From assembly GCF_000196895.1 (NCBI RefSeq), contig NC_014297.1, positions 2,123,345 through 2,187,344 of the forward strand: a stretch of DNA of 64,000 nucleotides. Direction: 5' to 3'. This DNA is from Halalkalicoccus jeotgali B3. Its GTDB lineage: Archaea > Halobacteriota > Halobacteria > Halobacteriales > Halalkalicoccaceae. Made by a program: the position numbers and the translations under genes. Positions 24,882 through 33,593 of this stretch are shown here, piece after piece (position 1 is the first letter of the stretch; the number at the start of each line of letters is the position of its first letter). The notes beneath the pieces were generated by a model that saw only the letters and a list, made by a program, of their open reading frames with translations, was not told the origin of the DNA and made no database searches.

Positions 24882-26588
24882 CTACCGGGCCAGTCCGACG
24901 GTCTCCCGATAGGAGCCGTGTTCGGCCTCGAAGACGGCCATGATCTCGCCCATCGTCGCGTAGGCCTTGACGGCGTCGACGATGGGGGGCATGACGTTTT
25001 CGTCCCCGCGGATAGCCTTTCGGATCGAGTCGAGGTGGGCCTCGACCGTCCCGTCGTCGCGTTCGGCTTTGACTTTCCGGAGGCGCTCGGTCTGGTGTTC
25101 TGCGGCGGCCTGTTCGTCGACGTGAAGGACGTCCGGGCTGGTGTCCTCTTCGAGGGTGTAGCTGTTTACCCCGACGACGACCTCCTCGCCCTGTTCGACG
25201 CGTTCTTGGTACTCGTAGGATGCGTCCTGGATCTCGCGGTGGAAGTAGCCCTCGGAGATCCCCCACAGAACGCCATCTCGGACCGACCCCTCGCCCATCT
25301 CGCGGATCTCCTCGAGGTACTCCATCGTCCGGCGTTCGGTCTCGTCGGTCAGCGCCTCGACGGCGAAACTTCCGCCGAGGGGATCGACGGTGTCGGCCGC
25401 ACCAGACTCCTCGGCGATGATCTGTTGGGTCCTGAGTGCGACCCGCACGGCCTCCTCGCTCGGGAGGGCAAGCGCCTCGTCGAAGGAGTTGGTATGGAGG
25501 CTCTGAGTGCCCCCGAAGACGCCCGCGAGCGCCTGGATTGTGACGCGCACGACGTTGTTCAGGGGCTGTTGAGCAGTAAGGGACTGGCCTGCGGTCTGCG
25601 TGTGGAACTTCATCTGCTTCGAACGGGGGTCCTCCGCGCCGTACCACTCGTCCATGATCCTCGCGTAGATCCGTCGTCCCGCGCGGTACTTCGCGACCTC
25701 CTCGAAAATCGAGTTGTGCGAGTTGAAAAAGAACGAGAGCTGGGGCGCGAAGGCGTCGACATCGAGGCCGCGTTCCAGACAGTCCTCGACATAGGCAAAG
25801 CCGTCCGCGAGGGTGAAGGCGAGTTCCTGAACGGCCGTCGAGCCCGCCTCACGGATGTGATAACCCGAGATCGAGACGGGTTTGAACCGCGGGGTTTGCT
25901 GGACGGCGAACTCGATGGTGTCGGTGACCACCCCGAGCGAGGGCTCCGGCGGGACGACCCACTCCTTCTGGGCGATGAACTCCTTGAGCATATCGTTTTG
26001 GAGGGTTCCCCTCACTTCCTCGCGGGGCACGCCCTGTTGGTCCGCAAGCGCGACGTACATCGCGTAGATCACCGCCGCCGAGGGGTTGATCGTAAAGGAG
26101 GTCGAGACCTCCCCGATGTCGATCCCGGCGAACAGCACCTCCATGTCCCGCAGCGTGTCGACGGCGACGCCCTCCTTGCCGACCTCGCCCTCCGAGAGGG
26201 GGTCATCCGAGTCCTTGCCCATCAGACTGGGCATGTCGAAGGCCACCGAGAGCCCGGTTTGGCCCTCGTCGATCAGGTAGTGAAAGCGCTCGTTGGTCTC
26301 CTCTGCAGTGCCAAAGCCCGCGAACTGTCGCATGGTCCACGTCCGGCCCCGATACATCGTCGGATAGACCCCGCGGGTGTAGGGTTCCTCGCCCGGATAG
26401 CCAAGGTCCGATTCGTAGTCGATATCGGCCACGTCCGCGGGGGTGTAGAGGCGATCGACCTCGAGGTTCGAGACGGTCGCGAAGTCTTCCTTTCGCTCGC
26501 CGTGACGACCGAGGACCGGGTCGAGGGTCTCGGTCTCCCAGCGCTCCCTCTCGGTTCGGATCGCGTCGAGGTCCTCCTCGTCGTACAT
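24882..26588 (-). CDS. mcmA1: Methylmalonyl-CoA mutase, catalytic subunit
   Basis: Catalytic TIM-barrel subunit (568 aa) of coenzyme B12-dependent methylmalonyl-CoA mutase, which turns methylmalonyl-CoA into succinyl-CoA. Family segments: YPTMYRGRTWTMRQFAGFGT, GLSVAFDMPSLMGKDSDDP, FHTQTAGQSLTAQQPLNN and TVDPLGGSFAVE. It lacks the B12-binding domain, which is the separate protein at 6652-7068. Start MYDEEDLDAIRTERERWE is preferred because the TATA-like ttaata lies 25 bp upstream of it; a start 6 codons earlier is possible. Confidence 0.95.
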   Translation of the reverse strand: MYDEEDLDAIRTERERWETETLDPVLGRHGERKEDFATVSNLEVDRLYTPADVADIDYESDLGYPGEEPYTRGVYPTMYRGRTWTMRQFAGFGTAEETNERFHYLIDEGQTGLSVAFDMPSLMGKDSDDPLSEGEVGKEGVAVDTLRDMEVLFAGIDIGEVSTSFTINPSAAVIYAMYVALADQQGVPREEVRGTLQNDMLKEFIAQKEWVVPPEPSLGVVTDTIEFAVQQTPRFKPVSISGYHIREAGSTAVQELAFTLADGFAYVEDCLERGLDVDAFAPQLSFFFNSHNSIFEEVAKYRAGRRIYARIMDEWYGAEDPRSKQMKFHTQTAGQSLTAQQPLNNVVRVTIQALAGVFGGTQSLHTNSFDEALALPSEEAVRVALRTQQIIAEESGAADTVDPLGGSFAVEALTDETERRTMEYLEEIREMGEGSVRDGVLWGISEGYFHREIQDASYEYQERVEQGEEVVVGVNSYTLEEDTSPDVLHVDEQAAAEHQTERLRKVKAERDDGTVEAHLDSIRKAIRGDENVMPPIVDAVKAYATMGEIMAVFEAEHGSYRETVGLAR

Positions 26589-26613
26589 TGTCCTGTCTTT
26601 CATCATCGTTAGG

Positions 26614-26619
26614 TATTAA
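26614..26619 (-). promoter_or_regulatory. TATA element of the mutase catalytic subunit gene
   Basis: ttaata on the minus strand, 25 bp upstream of the ATG at 26588. This spacing fits a leaderless start there and argues against the ATG at 26606, which would overlap the expected promoter melting region. Confidence 0.5.
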
Positions 26620-26664
26620 TGTTCCGTCGGTCGAACGGAGGTCCAGCCGTCGCTGGGAGCCGAC

Positions 26665-28323
26665 TCAGGCCCGTTCTCGCTTTCGGAGTTCGATCCGGCG
26701 GATCTTCCCGCTCGAGGTCTTCGGGAGTTCGGTGACGTACTCGATCCGGCGGGGGTACTTGTAGGGGGCCGTCTCCGATTTGACGACGGCCTGGATCTCC
26801 TCGGTGAGGTCCTCGTTCCCCTCGTAGCCGTCGGCCAACACGACGTAGGCCTTGACGACATTGCCCCGCTCGTCGTGGGGGCTCGCCACCGCGGCGGCCT
26901 CCGTGACCGCCTCGTGTTCGATCAGGGCGTCCTCGACTTCGAAGGGGCCGATCCGGTAGCCCGCCGAGATGATGATGTCGTCGGCCCGCCCCTCGAAGAA
27001 GAAGTAGCCCTCCTCGTCACGGGAGGCCAGATCCCCGGTCCGGTAGTACTCGCCCGCGAACGTCCGCTCGTCGAGGTCCGGGCGCTCGAAGTAGCCGTCG
27101 AAGATCCCCGGACAGTCGACCGGAACGGCGATCTCGCCGATCTCGCCCGGTTCGACCTCCCGCTCTTCGTCCGGGTCGATGATCGTCGTCCCCATCCCAG
27201 GTGCCGGCTTGCCCATGCTCCCGGGCTTGACCTCGATCCCGGGGTAGTTGGTGACGAGCGCGACCGTCTCGGTCTGCCCGTAGCCGTCCCGGGGCGTCAC
27301 GCCGAAGGCCTCCTCGAAGGCCGCGATCGGATCGCGGTTCAACGGTTCGCCCGCCGAGACCGCCTCCCGGAGCGCGGGGTCGTAGGCCCCGAGGTCCGTC
27401 TGCGAGAACATCCGGTACTGCGTCGGAACCGCACACAGCCGTGTGACGCCCTCCTCTTCGAGGAGTTCGAGAAAGCGCTCCGGGTCGAACGCGCCCCCAT
27501 AGACGAACTGCCTCGCGCCGGTGGTCAGACCGACGCCGACCGGGCTCCAGAACCACTTCGCCCACCCGGTTCCGGTGGTCGCCCACAGGAGTTCGTCCTC
27601 GAGGTCGTCTTCGGCCGTGATTCCCCACCAGTAGGGTCCGTTGACGAGTTCGAAACACCGCATCCAGCGGTGGCGGTGGAGGACGGGTTTCGGCTGGCCG
27701 GTCGTCCCGCTGGTGTAGTTGATCGACATCGGGTCCGCGGCCCCGAGTGCGGGCCCGTCGTGGTGGCCCTCTTCGGCCGCGACGAGGTCGGTAAACGACG
27801 CCCAGTCACCCTCGAACGCGTCGAAGGTCGCGCCCCCGTCGAGGTCGCCGCTCGTATCGCCGTCCAGAGCGACGAGCGTCTCGAGGGGCGTCTCCTCGAG
27901 AACGGGTTCGACCATCTCGAGCAGCGAGGCGTCACAGACGATCCCCGTCGCCTCGCAGTCGGTCGCACGATACTCGATGTCCTTCGGGGCGAGCATCGAC
28001 GAACAGGGGACCACGAGCGCGCCACGTTTCAGTACCCCCAGTTGGATCGCGAAGACGTCGGGGTGTCGTGGAAGGAGCAACAACACACGATCCCCCTTTC
28101 CGATCCTGCGCTCGGCGAGCGCGTTCGCGAACCGGTTCATGTCCCCACGCAGGTCGCCGTAGGTACGTTCGGTCCGATCTCCGGCCTCGTTGCGGAACTC
28201 GAGTGCGACCCGGTCGCCGAACGACTCGCCGTGGGATTCGATCACCGCCGGGAGGTTGTACTCCTCGGGAACGTCCCACTCGAAGTCCGCCACCAAACTG
28301 TCATAATCGACCATCGTAGTCAA
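26665..28323 (-). CDS. Acyl-CoA synthetase, medium-chain/acetyl-CoA synthetase-like
   Basis: AMP-forming ligase of 552 aa in the ANL superfamily. Motifs: INYTSGTTGQPKPVLHRHRW, GYGQTETVALVTNYPG, YRTGDLASRDEEGYFFFEGR, DDIIISAGYRIGPFEVEDAL and the acyl-adenylate Lys in KTSSGKIRRIELRKRE. The ISAGYRIGPFEVE form is typical of ACSM-like medium-chain enzymes rather than long-chain FadD. Transcribed from the AT-rich divergent region at 28324-28419. The gene start could also be the ATG three codons in. Confidence 0.93.
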   Translation of the reverse strand: MTTMVDYDSLVADFEWDVPEEYNLPAVIESHGESFGDRVALEFRNEAGDRTERTYGDLRGDMNRFANALAERRIGKGDRVLLLLPRHPDVFAIQLGVLKRGALVVPCSSMLAPKDIEYRATDCEATGIVCDASLLEMVEPVLEETPLETLVALDGDTSGDLDGGATFDAFEGDWASFTDLVAAEEGHHDGPALGAADPMSINYTSGTTGQPKPVLHRHRWMRCFELVNGPYWWGITAEDDLEDELLWATTGTGWAKWFWSPVGVGLTTGARQFVYGGAFDPERFLELLEEEGVTRLCAVPTQYRMFSQTDLGAYDPALREAVSAGEPLNRDPIAAFEEAFGVTPRDGYGQTETVALVTNYPGIEVKPGSMGKPAPGMGTTIIDPDEEREVEPGEIGEIAVPVDCPGIFDGYFERPDLDERTFAGEYYRTGDLASRDEEGYFFFEGRADDIIISAGYRIGPFEVEDALIEHEAVTEAAAVASPHDERGNVVKAYVVLADGYEGNEDLTEEIQAVVKSETAPYKYPRRIEYVTELPKTSSGKIRRIELRKRERA

Positions 28324-28419
28324 TAGCTCTCCCGGTGCGTGTTACCTGTTTTGGTCAATCAAAAATAACTAGTAAGATATATATCTATTCAGTACATATC
28401 AGATATGAGGAACTAACTA
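28324..28419. promoter_or_regulatory. AT-rich divergent promoter region
   Basis: Between the minus-strand acyl-CoA synthetase and a plus-strand small zinc finger gene. The segment 28355-28405 is strikingly AT-rich (tatatatc, agatatatatct) with several TATA-like steps usable in both directions. The aggaact just before the downstream ATG could act as a weak ribosome-binding site. Confidence 0.45.
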
Positions 28420-28578
28420 ATGGTTCGCTATCCAGACTGGTGCTGTCAACACTGTGGAGAACCGCTTCGTACCGTCCCCTGTCTGAACTGCATCCAGCTG
28501 GATCGGATGGAAGCAGAAGAAGACGGAACCGACGACGCCGAAGTCGAGGGCGAGCGCGCCGTCGCCACCACGAAGTAA
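28420..28578 (+). CDS. 52-residue double CxxC zinc finger protein
   Basis: Encodes MVRYPDWCCQHCGEPLRTVP then CLNCIQLDRMEAEEDGTDD and an acidic tail. The Cys pairs (CQHC and CLNC, about ten residues apart) make a compact zinc ribbon. Tiny zinc finger proteins of this type are frequent in haloarchaea, where a few have regulatory or biofilm/swarming effects; the role here is unknown. It ends 1 bp before the convergent acyl-CoA dehydrogenase stop. Confidence 0.8.
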   Translation: MVRYPDWCCQHCGEPLRTVPCLNCIQLDRMEAEEDGTDDAEVEGERAVATTK

Positions 28579-28579
28579 C

Positions 28580-29779
28580 TCAGTACGACCGCTCCATCCC
28601 GAGGGCGTTCTCGCCGAGGAAGTTGAGCGCGAGCTGTTGGGTGATCGGTACCAACCGCGTGAGGCGCGCCTCGCGGAAGTAGCGTTCGACATCGTACTCG
28701 CGGGCGATTCCGAACCCGCCGTGGGTCTGGACGGCCGCGTCGGCCGCCTCGAAGGCCGCCTCGCTCGCGAGGTACTTCGCGACGTTCGCGCGCGCGCCCA
28801 GATCCGCGCCGGCCTCCGAACCGACGGCGTTCGCCCCGTTGTAGACCACGGCCTTGGCCGCTTGCACCCGTGCGTAGGCCGCCGCGAGCGGGTGCTGGAT
28901 CGCCTGGTTCGTCCCGATGGACCGGCCGAAGACTTCGCGCTGGTTCGCATACTCGACGCCCGCATCCAGAGCCGCCTCACCCAATCCAACGCACTCGGCG
29001 GCGATCACGAGTCGTTCCTCGTTCAGCCCGTCGAGCATCTGGTAGAACCCGCGGCCTTTCTCACCGATGAGCCGTTCTTCCGGGACGCGAAGCCCCTCAA
29101 ACCAGCACTCGTAGGAGTGGACGGCGTTGCTCGCAGTCTTCTCGATCGCCTCGACTTCGAGGGTGCCCTTCGAGAGCGCCTCGTCGATGTCGACGAGGAA
29201 CATCGAGATCCCGCGGGTGCGCTTTTCGACGTCCGCGCGTGGCGTCGTCCGGGCCATCAACACGAGGTAGTCGCTCGCGTCGATCCGCGAGGTCCAGATC
29301 TTCTGGCCGTCGATCACGTACTCGTCGCCCTCCTTTCGCGCGCGGGTCTCGATGGCCGTCGAGTCCGAGCCCGCATTGGGCTCGGTGAGGCCGAAGGCCT
29401 GGATCGACATCTCGCCGGCCGCGACTTTCGGAAGCAGGTCGGCTTTCAGCTCCTCGCTCGCGTATTCGACGAGCGAGACGGAGTTGTAGATCCCACCGTG
29501 GACCGACTGGGCGGCACTGAACCCGCCGCCGCTGGCTGCGATCTCTTCCATCATGACGACCGTCTCGGGCGTGCCCATCCCCGCCCCGTCGTACTCCTCG
29601 GGGATCAGTGCGCCGAACCAGCCGTGTTCGGCGAGCGCCTCGGCGAACTCGTGTGGGTACTCTCCCTCGCGGTCCTTCTCGCGCCAATAGGTCGCGTCGA
29701 AATCCGCACAGATCTCGCGGATCGAATCCCGGACGAGGCGCTGTTGGTCCGACAGCTCCACAGTGTCACGATTGATCAT
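28580..29779 (-). CDS. Acyl-CoA dehydrogenase with relocated catalytic base
   Basis: A 399-residue flavoenzyme of the acyl-CoA dehydrogenase family. FAD/substrate motifs: AFGLTEPNAGSDSTAIETRA, KIWTSRIDASDYLVLMART and QTHGGFGIAREYDVERYF. At the usual C-terminal catalytic position the sequence reads TRLVPITQQLALNF, with Pro in place of Glu. A Glu is present in the helix LNEERLVIAAE, the place used by isovaleryl-CoA and long-chain dehydrogenases. This predicts a branched or long acyl substrate. Neighbours are a CoA ligase and MmgE/PrpD. Confidence 0.92.
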   Translation of the reverse strand: MINRDTVELSDQQRLVRDSIREICADFDATYWREKDREGEYPHEFAEALAEHGWFGALIPEEYDGAGMGTPETVVMMEEIAASGGGFSAAQSVHGGIYNSVSLVEYASEELKADLLPKVAAGEMSIQAFGLTEPNAGSDSTAIETRARKEGDEYVIDGQKIWTSRIDASDYLVLMARTTPRADVEKRTRGISMFLVDIDEALSKGTLEVEAIEKTASNAVHSYECWFEGLRVPEERLIGEKGRGFYQMLDGLNEERLVIAAECVGLGEAALDAGVEYANQREVFGRSIGTNQAIQHPLAAAYARVQAAKAVVYNGANAVGSEAGADLGARANVAKYLASEAAFEAADAAVQTHGGFGIAREYDVERYFREARLTRLVPITQQLALNFLGENALGMERSY

Positions 29780-29850
29780 GGCTCGAATAGCCGCTACATA
29801 ACTATACGCCTACGGAATGGCGTCGATCGTGCCGATTTCCGACGGCGCGC

Positions 29851-31173
29851 TCAGAGCGCCTCGGAGACGTCGAGCACCGTGGCGATCGAGTCCACTTCGG
29901 CGAACCCGTCGAGGTCCTCGTACAGTCCCTCGGCGTGTTCCTCACGAATCGTCCGGGTCGCACAGTCGAGGAACTTCGCGCGCTGGCGGTCCTCCGAAAG
30001 CGGGTTTCCGTACGTGCCCGGCGGGTTCTCCTGTCGGCGCTCGACGGTCTCGTCCCTTTCGAGTCGGACGACGGAGGTATGAGCGTCGTAGGCGAGGTCG
30101 GGATCGGTCCGAAACGAGACGCGCTCGCGGAGGTCCTCGACCGTCGGATCCGACAGCGCGGGCTCCTCGAACGTCGCGAGATCGACCCGGTCGCGCGCGA
30201 GCGCGCTCGCGACGGCATACTCCATCGAGAACTTCGCCTCCAGTCCCGTTTCGGGGTTCGAATGGGCAAGCGCGTCGGCCGCACCCTGCGAGGCCTCGAC
30301 GACTATCGACTCGACGTCCTCGGGGTCGATCGCGTGCTCCACTGCGAGCGACTGGGTCGCGGCGATCGCCGTATGAGTGAAATAACAACACGGGTAGGCC
30401 TTGGTGTGGATCCCTCGCTCGTCGATGTACCGTCCCGCGGGCGCTTCGACCTCGCTTCGCTCGCCGTACAGGTCGAGAAAGCCGCCGTCACCGCCGATCG
30501 CCTCGTCGTCGGCGGTGATCCCGTCACGCGCGAGTATCGCGGCGGTGAGTCCCGACCGGGCCGCAAAACCCGCATGCATCGGCTTGGTCATCGAGCCGAA
30601 GTTCCGTTTCAATCCGGCGGGCGTCGAGGCGGCGATACAGAGGGCGTTCCTCGTCTCCTCGGGAGCGAGATCGAGCAGCCACGCCGCGGCGGCGGCCGCA
30701 CCGAAGACCCCGAAGGTGGCCGTCGCGTGCCACCCGTCCTCGTAGTGGGCGGGACTGATCGGGGCGGCGACCCGGCTCATGACCTCGAAGCCTGCGACGT
30801 AGGCGGCGATCGCCTCTTGCCCGCTGGCCTCCGTCTCGCCGGCGAGCGCGAGGATCGGCGGGACCAGCACGACGCTCGGGTGACCGTCGATCGCCCACGA
30901 GAGGTCGTCGTAGTCGAGCGCGTGGCCCGCCGCCCCCAGCGCGAGCGCGTGGTCCAGCTCGGCACGTTCGGTGGTCGCCACCAACCCGCCGTCGGGACGC
31001 CACCGCGAGACGGACCGGCCGATATCGGTCGACAGTCCCGCGAGGGTCACCCCGACCGTATCGACGAACGCTCGCTCGACGAGGTCGGCCGTCGATCCGT
31101 CGATGGCGTTCGGATCGAGGTCCGTGACGGTCGCCGCCAGACGCGATTCGATGTCGTGATCCGCGAGGGCCAT
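29851..31173 (-). CDS. MmgE/PrpD family protein (2-methylcitrate dehydratase-like)
   Basis: A 440-residue MmgE/PrpD protein. The family includes 2-methylcitrate dehydratase, cis-aconitate decarboxylase and others. Visible landmarks: GHALDYDDLSWAIDGHPSVV (substrate-loop Asp-Asp and His), YEDGWHATATFGVFGAAAAA, and FGSMTKPMHAGFAARSGL. Start MALADHD is chosen because a TATA-like ttttata lies about 24 bp upstream; a GTG two codons earlier is alternative. No methylcitrate synthase is in the window, so a full methylcitrate cycle is not supported. Confidence 0.9.
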   Translation of the reverse strand: MALADHDIESRLAATVTDLDPNAIDGSTADLVERAFVDTVGVTLAGLSTDIGRSVSRWRPDGGLVATTERAELDHALALGAAGHALDYDDLSWAIDGHPSVVLVPPILALAGETEASGQEAIAAYVAGFEVMSRVAAPISPAHYEDGWHATATFGVFGAAAAAAWLLDLAPEETRNALCIAASTPAGLKRNFGSMTKPMHAGFAARSGLTAAILARDGITADDEAIGGDGGFLDLYGERSEVEAPAGRYIDERGIHTKAYPCCYFTHTAIAATQSLAVEHAIDPEDVESIVVEASQGAADALAHSNPETGLEAKFSMEYAVASALARDRVDLATFEEPALSDPTVEDLRERVSFRTDPDLAYDAHTSVVRLERDETVERRQENPPGTYGNPLSEDRQRAKFLDCATRTIREEHAEGLYEDLDGFAEVDSIATVLDVSEAL

Positions 31174-31207
31174 ACCCACCCATCGACCGGTCGGCGTATA
31201 AAACGAG

Positions 31208-32005
31208 CTACTGGAGGCGCTCGGTCGTCTCGACGAGCGGGTGGCGCGCGTAGTCGACCACCGTGATGTCGCCGATGGAGGTGAGCCCCTCCTTGCGGGC
31301 GGTCCGTTCCATTCCGAGTTCGATGTCGTCGTCGATGACGATCACGTAGGCGTCCATCTCCTCGATGTCGAGTCGGTCGGCGGCCATGACTCGATGGTGG
31401 CCGTCGGCGAGCAACAGCCGGCCGCCGACATCGATCACGACCAGCGGTTCTGCCAGCCCGTGTTCGAGTTCGTACTTCCGTCCCTCGAGTTCGTCCGCGT
31501 AGACTTTCCCCTGTGTAGGAACGAGATCGGCGAGCGAGATCGTCCGGTGTTCTTCGCTGACGGAGATATCGTGGATGCTTTCGAGGGTGCGGATCAGTTT
31601 CCCCACCTTCTCGGGGGTAGCGCGCTCGATCTGGCTGCGGATCACGTCGGCGTTCGAGATGATTCCCACGAGGTTGCCCGCGTCGTCGACGACCGGCAGC
31701 TTTTGGATCCCCGAACGTAGGATGACGCGGGCGGCGTCGGTCACTTTCATCCGGGGGTGAGCGACGACCAGATCCGTGCTCATCACCTTGAAGATCGGTT
31801 CGTCCTCGTCGGCCAGCAGGAGATCCCGGGCGCTGATAAAGCCCTCGACGCGCCGGCCGTCACAGACCGGAAACCCGCTGTGCTCCTCGCTCTCGGCGAT
31901 TCGGACGGCCACGTCGCCGACGGTCGCATCGGGCGAGACGGTCACGACGTCGCGGGTCATGTACTGGTTGACGCGTGGCTTGCCGTCGCTGACGCCTACG
32001 TTCAT
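31208..32005 (-). CDS. CBS-pair protein fused to a ParB/sulfiredoxin-like domain
   Basis: A 265-residue fusion. Residues ~15-135 are two CBS motifs (YMTRDVVTVSPDATVGDVAV and MSTDLVVAHPRMKVTDAARV) which usually bind adenosyl ligands. Residues ~155-240 form a ParB-like nuclease/sulfiredoxin-fold domain with the phosphate-binding signature LLADGHHRVMAADRL. Soluble. Such fusions are conserved in haloarchaea but uncharacterised; ADP-dependent serine kinase SbnI/SerK-type enzymes share the DGHHR motif, so kinase activity is an alternative to DNA binding. Confidence 0.88.
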   Translation of the reverse strand: MNVGVSDGKPRVNQYMTRDVVTVSPDATVGDVAVRIAESEEHSGFPVCDGRRVEGFISARDLLLADEDEPIFKVMSTDLVVAHPRMKVTDAARVILRSGIQKLPVVDDAGNLVGIISNADVIRSQIERATPEKVGKLIRTLESIHDISVSEEHRTISLADLVPTQGKVYADELEGRKYELEHGLAEPLVVIDVGGRLLLADGHHRVMAADRLDIEEMDAYVIVIDDDIELGMERTARKEGLTSIGDITVVDYARHPLVETTERLQ

Positions 32006-32041
32006 GGCCTCCAGACGGGTGGGTCTCGCAAAAACCCCACG

Positions 32042-33526
32042 CTACCGCCCACTGAGAGTCGAGCGCCACTGATCCGGTTCGTCGCCCGAGCGGTCATCCC
32101 CGCGCCCGTACGCCGAGAGCGTCTCGAAAAAGCGCTCGTCGATCACCTCGCGGACGATCTCGGTCAGCAGTTCGTCGTCGTTTTCGGTCTCCTCGCCGAG
32201 GAACCCGAGCGGGATCTGTGCGCCGGCCATCCCCGCGTGACCGCCCGCGCTCCCGATCTGGTCGAACGCCTCGCGCAGGGTTTCGCCGATATCGAGCTCC
32301 GAACCGCGCGCCCGCGCCGAGATGTAGATGGTCCCGTCGACGAACCCGTAGACGAGGGTGGCGACGACCCCCTCCATGGTCAGGAGGCGATCGGCAGCCT
32401 GTGAGATAGCGTCTCGGTCCCGGAGGGGGCCGATACAGCTCGTACAGACGCCGCCTTTCACTCGGTTGTTGCGGATCGCGCGCGCGAGCGTCTCGAAAGT
32501 CTCCTGACTGATCATTGGCCGTTCGATCTGATCGAGGACGTCGGTGTCGACGCGGGGCAACAGCGTTTCGGCCGCCTCGAAATCGAGGCGGTCTGCCCCC
32601 CGTGAGAAGTCCGCGGTATCGGTGCGGATCCCGAACAGGAGGGCGGTCGCGAGTTCCTCCGACGGTTCGACTTCCAGCGTATCGAAGTACTCGACGATCA
32701 TGGTACACGTCGAACCGACTTCGCTTCTGACGTCGAGGTGACGGGCCTCGATCGGTTCCGGGGAGGGGTGGTGATCGATCACGATGTCGATCGGGGTGTC
32801 CTCGGGAAGCCGGTCGTTGACGCCGGGCAGCGAGTGATCGACGAGCGCGATCGCGTCGAACGCCGCGATGTCTTCGGGCGCGTCGAGTTCGGTGAGGTCC
32901 TCGTCGAGGTCGAGGACGTTGATCAGCGCCCGGTTTTCCTGATGGGAGATCTCGCCGAAGTAGTACGCACCGGCCTCCGCGCCAAAGGAGCGCGCGAGCG
33001 TCGCGAGTCCGACGCCACTGGCGATCGCGTCGGGATCGGGGTTGTCGTGAAGCACCACGGCCAGTTCCCCCTCGCAGTCGCCGATCAGCGATCGCAGGTG
33101 GCGCGCGCGCTGGGCCGCCTGCCCGGTGACCGTCTCGCCGACGTACTCGCGAAGGGCGGCGGTCGGGTCAAGAACCGTCCCGACCAGTCCCGAGAGCGTC
33201 TCGCGTTCGGCGGCGGTCGGCTCGTGGCCCGCGAAGGCGACGATCGGGACGGACGTGAAGACGTCGCTTGCGGCCCGGGCGATCTCGACGTTTCGCTCCG
33301 GCGAATCCGTCCCGATGAAGGCGCTCGCGACCGGCCCGTCGATCCCCGCGAGTACCGACGGGTCCGCGGGATCGGCCGCCGTGATCGTCACGTCCCGCTG
33401 GGGGAACTCGCGCTGTTCGGGGTCGAGCGTCACGACGTGGACCGGATCGGCCCGTTCGCGGGCGCGCTCGATCAGCGCGTGGCCGACGGTCCCGGCGCCA
33501 CACCCCAACAGCAATCGGGAGGCCAT
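32042..33526 (-). CDS. DHH-family phosphoesterase with N-terminal Rossmann domain
   Basis: A 494-residue protein. Residues 1-~140 resemble a TrkA-N/RCK NAD-binding fold (LLLGCGAGTVGHALIERA). The middle is a DHH phosphoesterase domain with metal ligands in NPDPDAIASG, LVDHSLPG and VIDHHPSPE; the C-terminal DHHA1 part has SAGGHAGMAGAQIP. It also holds CTSC. This layout matches archaeal RecJ-/c-di-AMP phosphodiesterase-like proteins that degrade cyclic dinucleotides or nano-RNA. Encoded just downstream of the nuo operon on the same strand gap, but with its own frame start. Confidence 0.9.
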   Translation of the reverse strand: MASRLLLGCGAGTVGHALIERARERADPVHVVTLDPEQREFPQRDVTITAADPADPSVLAGIDGPVASAFIGTDSPERNVEIARAASDVFTSVPIVAFAGHEPTAAERETLSGLVGTVLDPTAALREYVGETVTGQAAQRARHLRSLIGDCEGELAVVLHDNPDPDAIASGVGLATLARSFGAEAGAYYFGEISHQENRALINVLDLDEDLTELDAPEDIAAFDAIALVDHSLPGVNDRLPEDTPIDIVIDHHPSPEPIEARHLDVRSEVGSTCTMIVEYFDTLEVEPSEELATALLFGIRTDTADFSRGADRLDFEAAETLLPRVDTDVLDQIERPMISQETFETLARAIRNNRVKGGVCTSCIGPLRDRDAISQAADRLLTMEGVVATLVYGFVDGTIYISARARGSELDIGETLREAFDQIGSAGGHAGMAGAQIPLGFLGEETENDDELLTEIVREVIDERFFETLSAYGRGDDRSGDEPDQWRSTLSGR

Positions 33527-33593
33527 ACGGTGGTCGTACCCGATGGACGCGCTAAAACGTATCGTATCAGCGGGTGAAAAACCGTCCCGGGGA

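Noticed and set aside
29851-31173. A methylcitrate cycle for propionate
   Set aside because: Only an MmgE/PrpD protein is present; no methylcitrate synthase or lyase gene is in the window, while the methylmalonyl route is supported.
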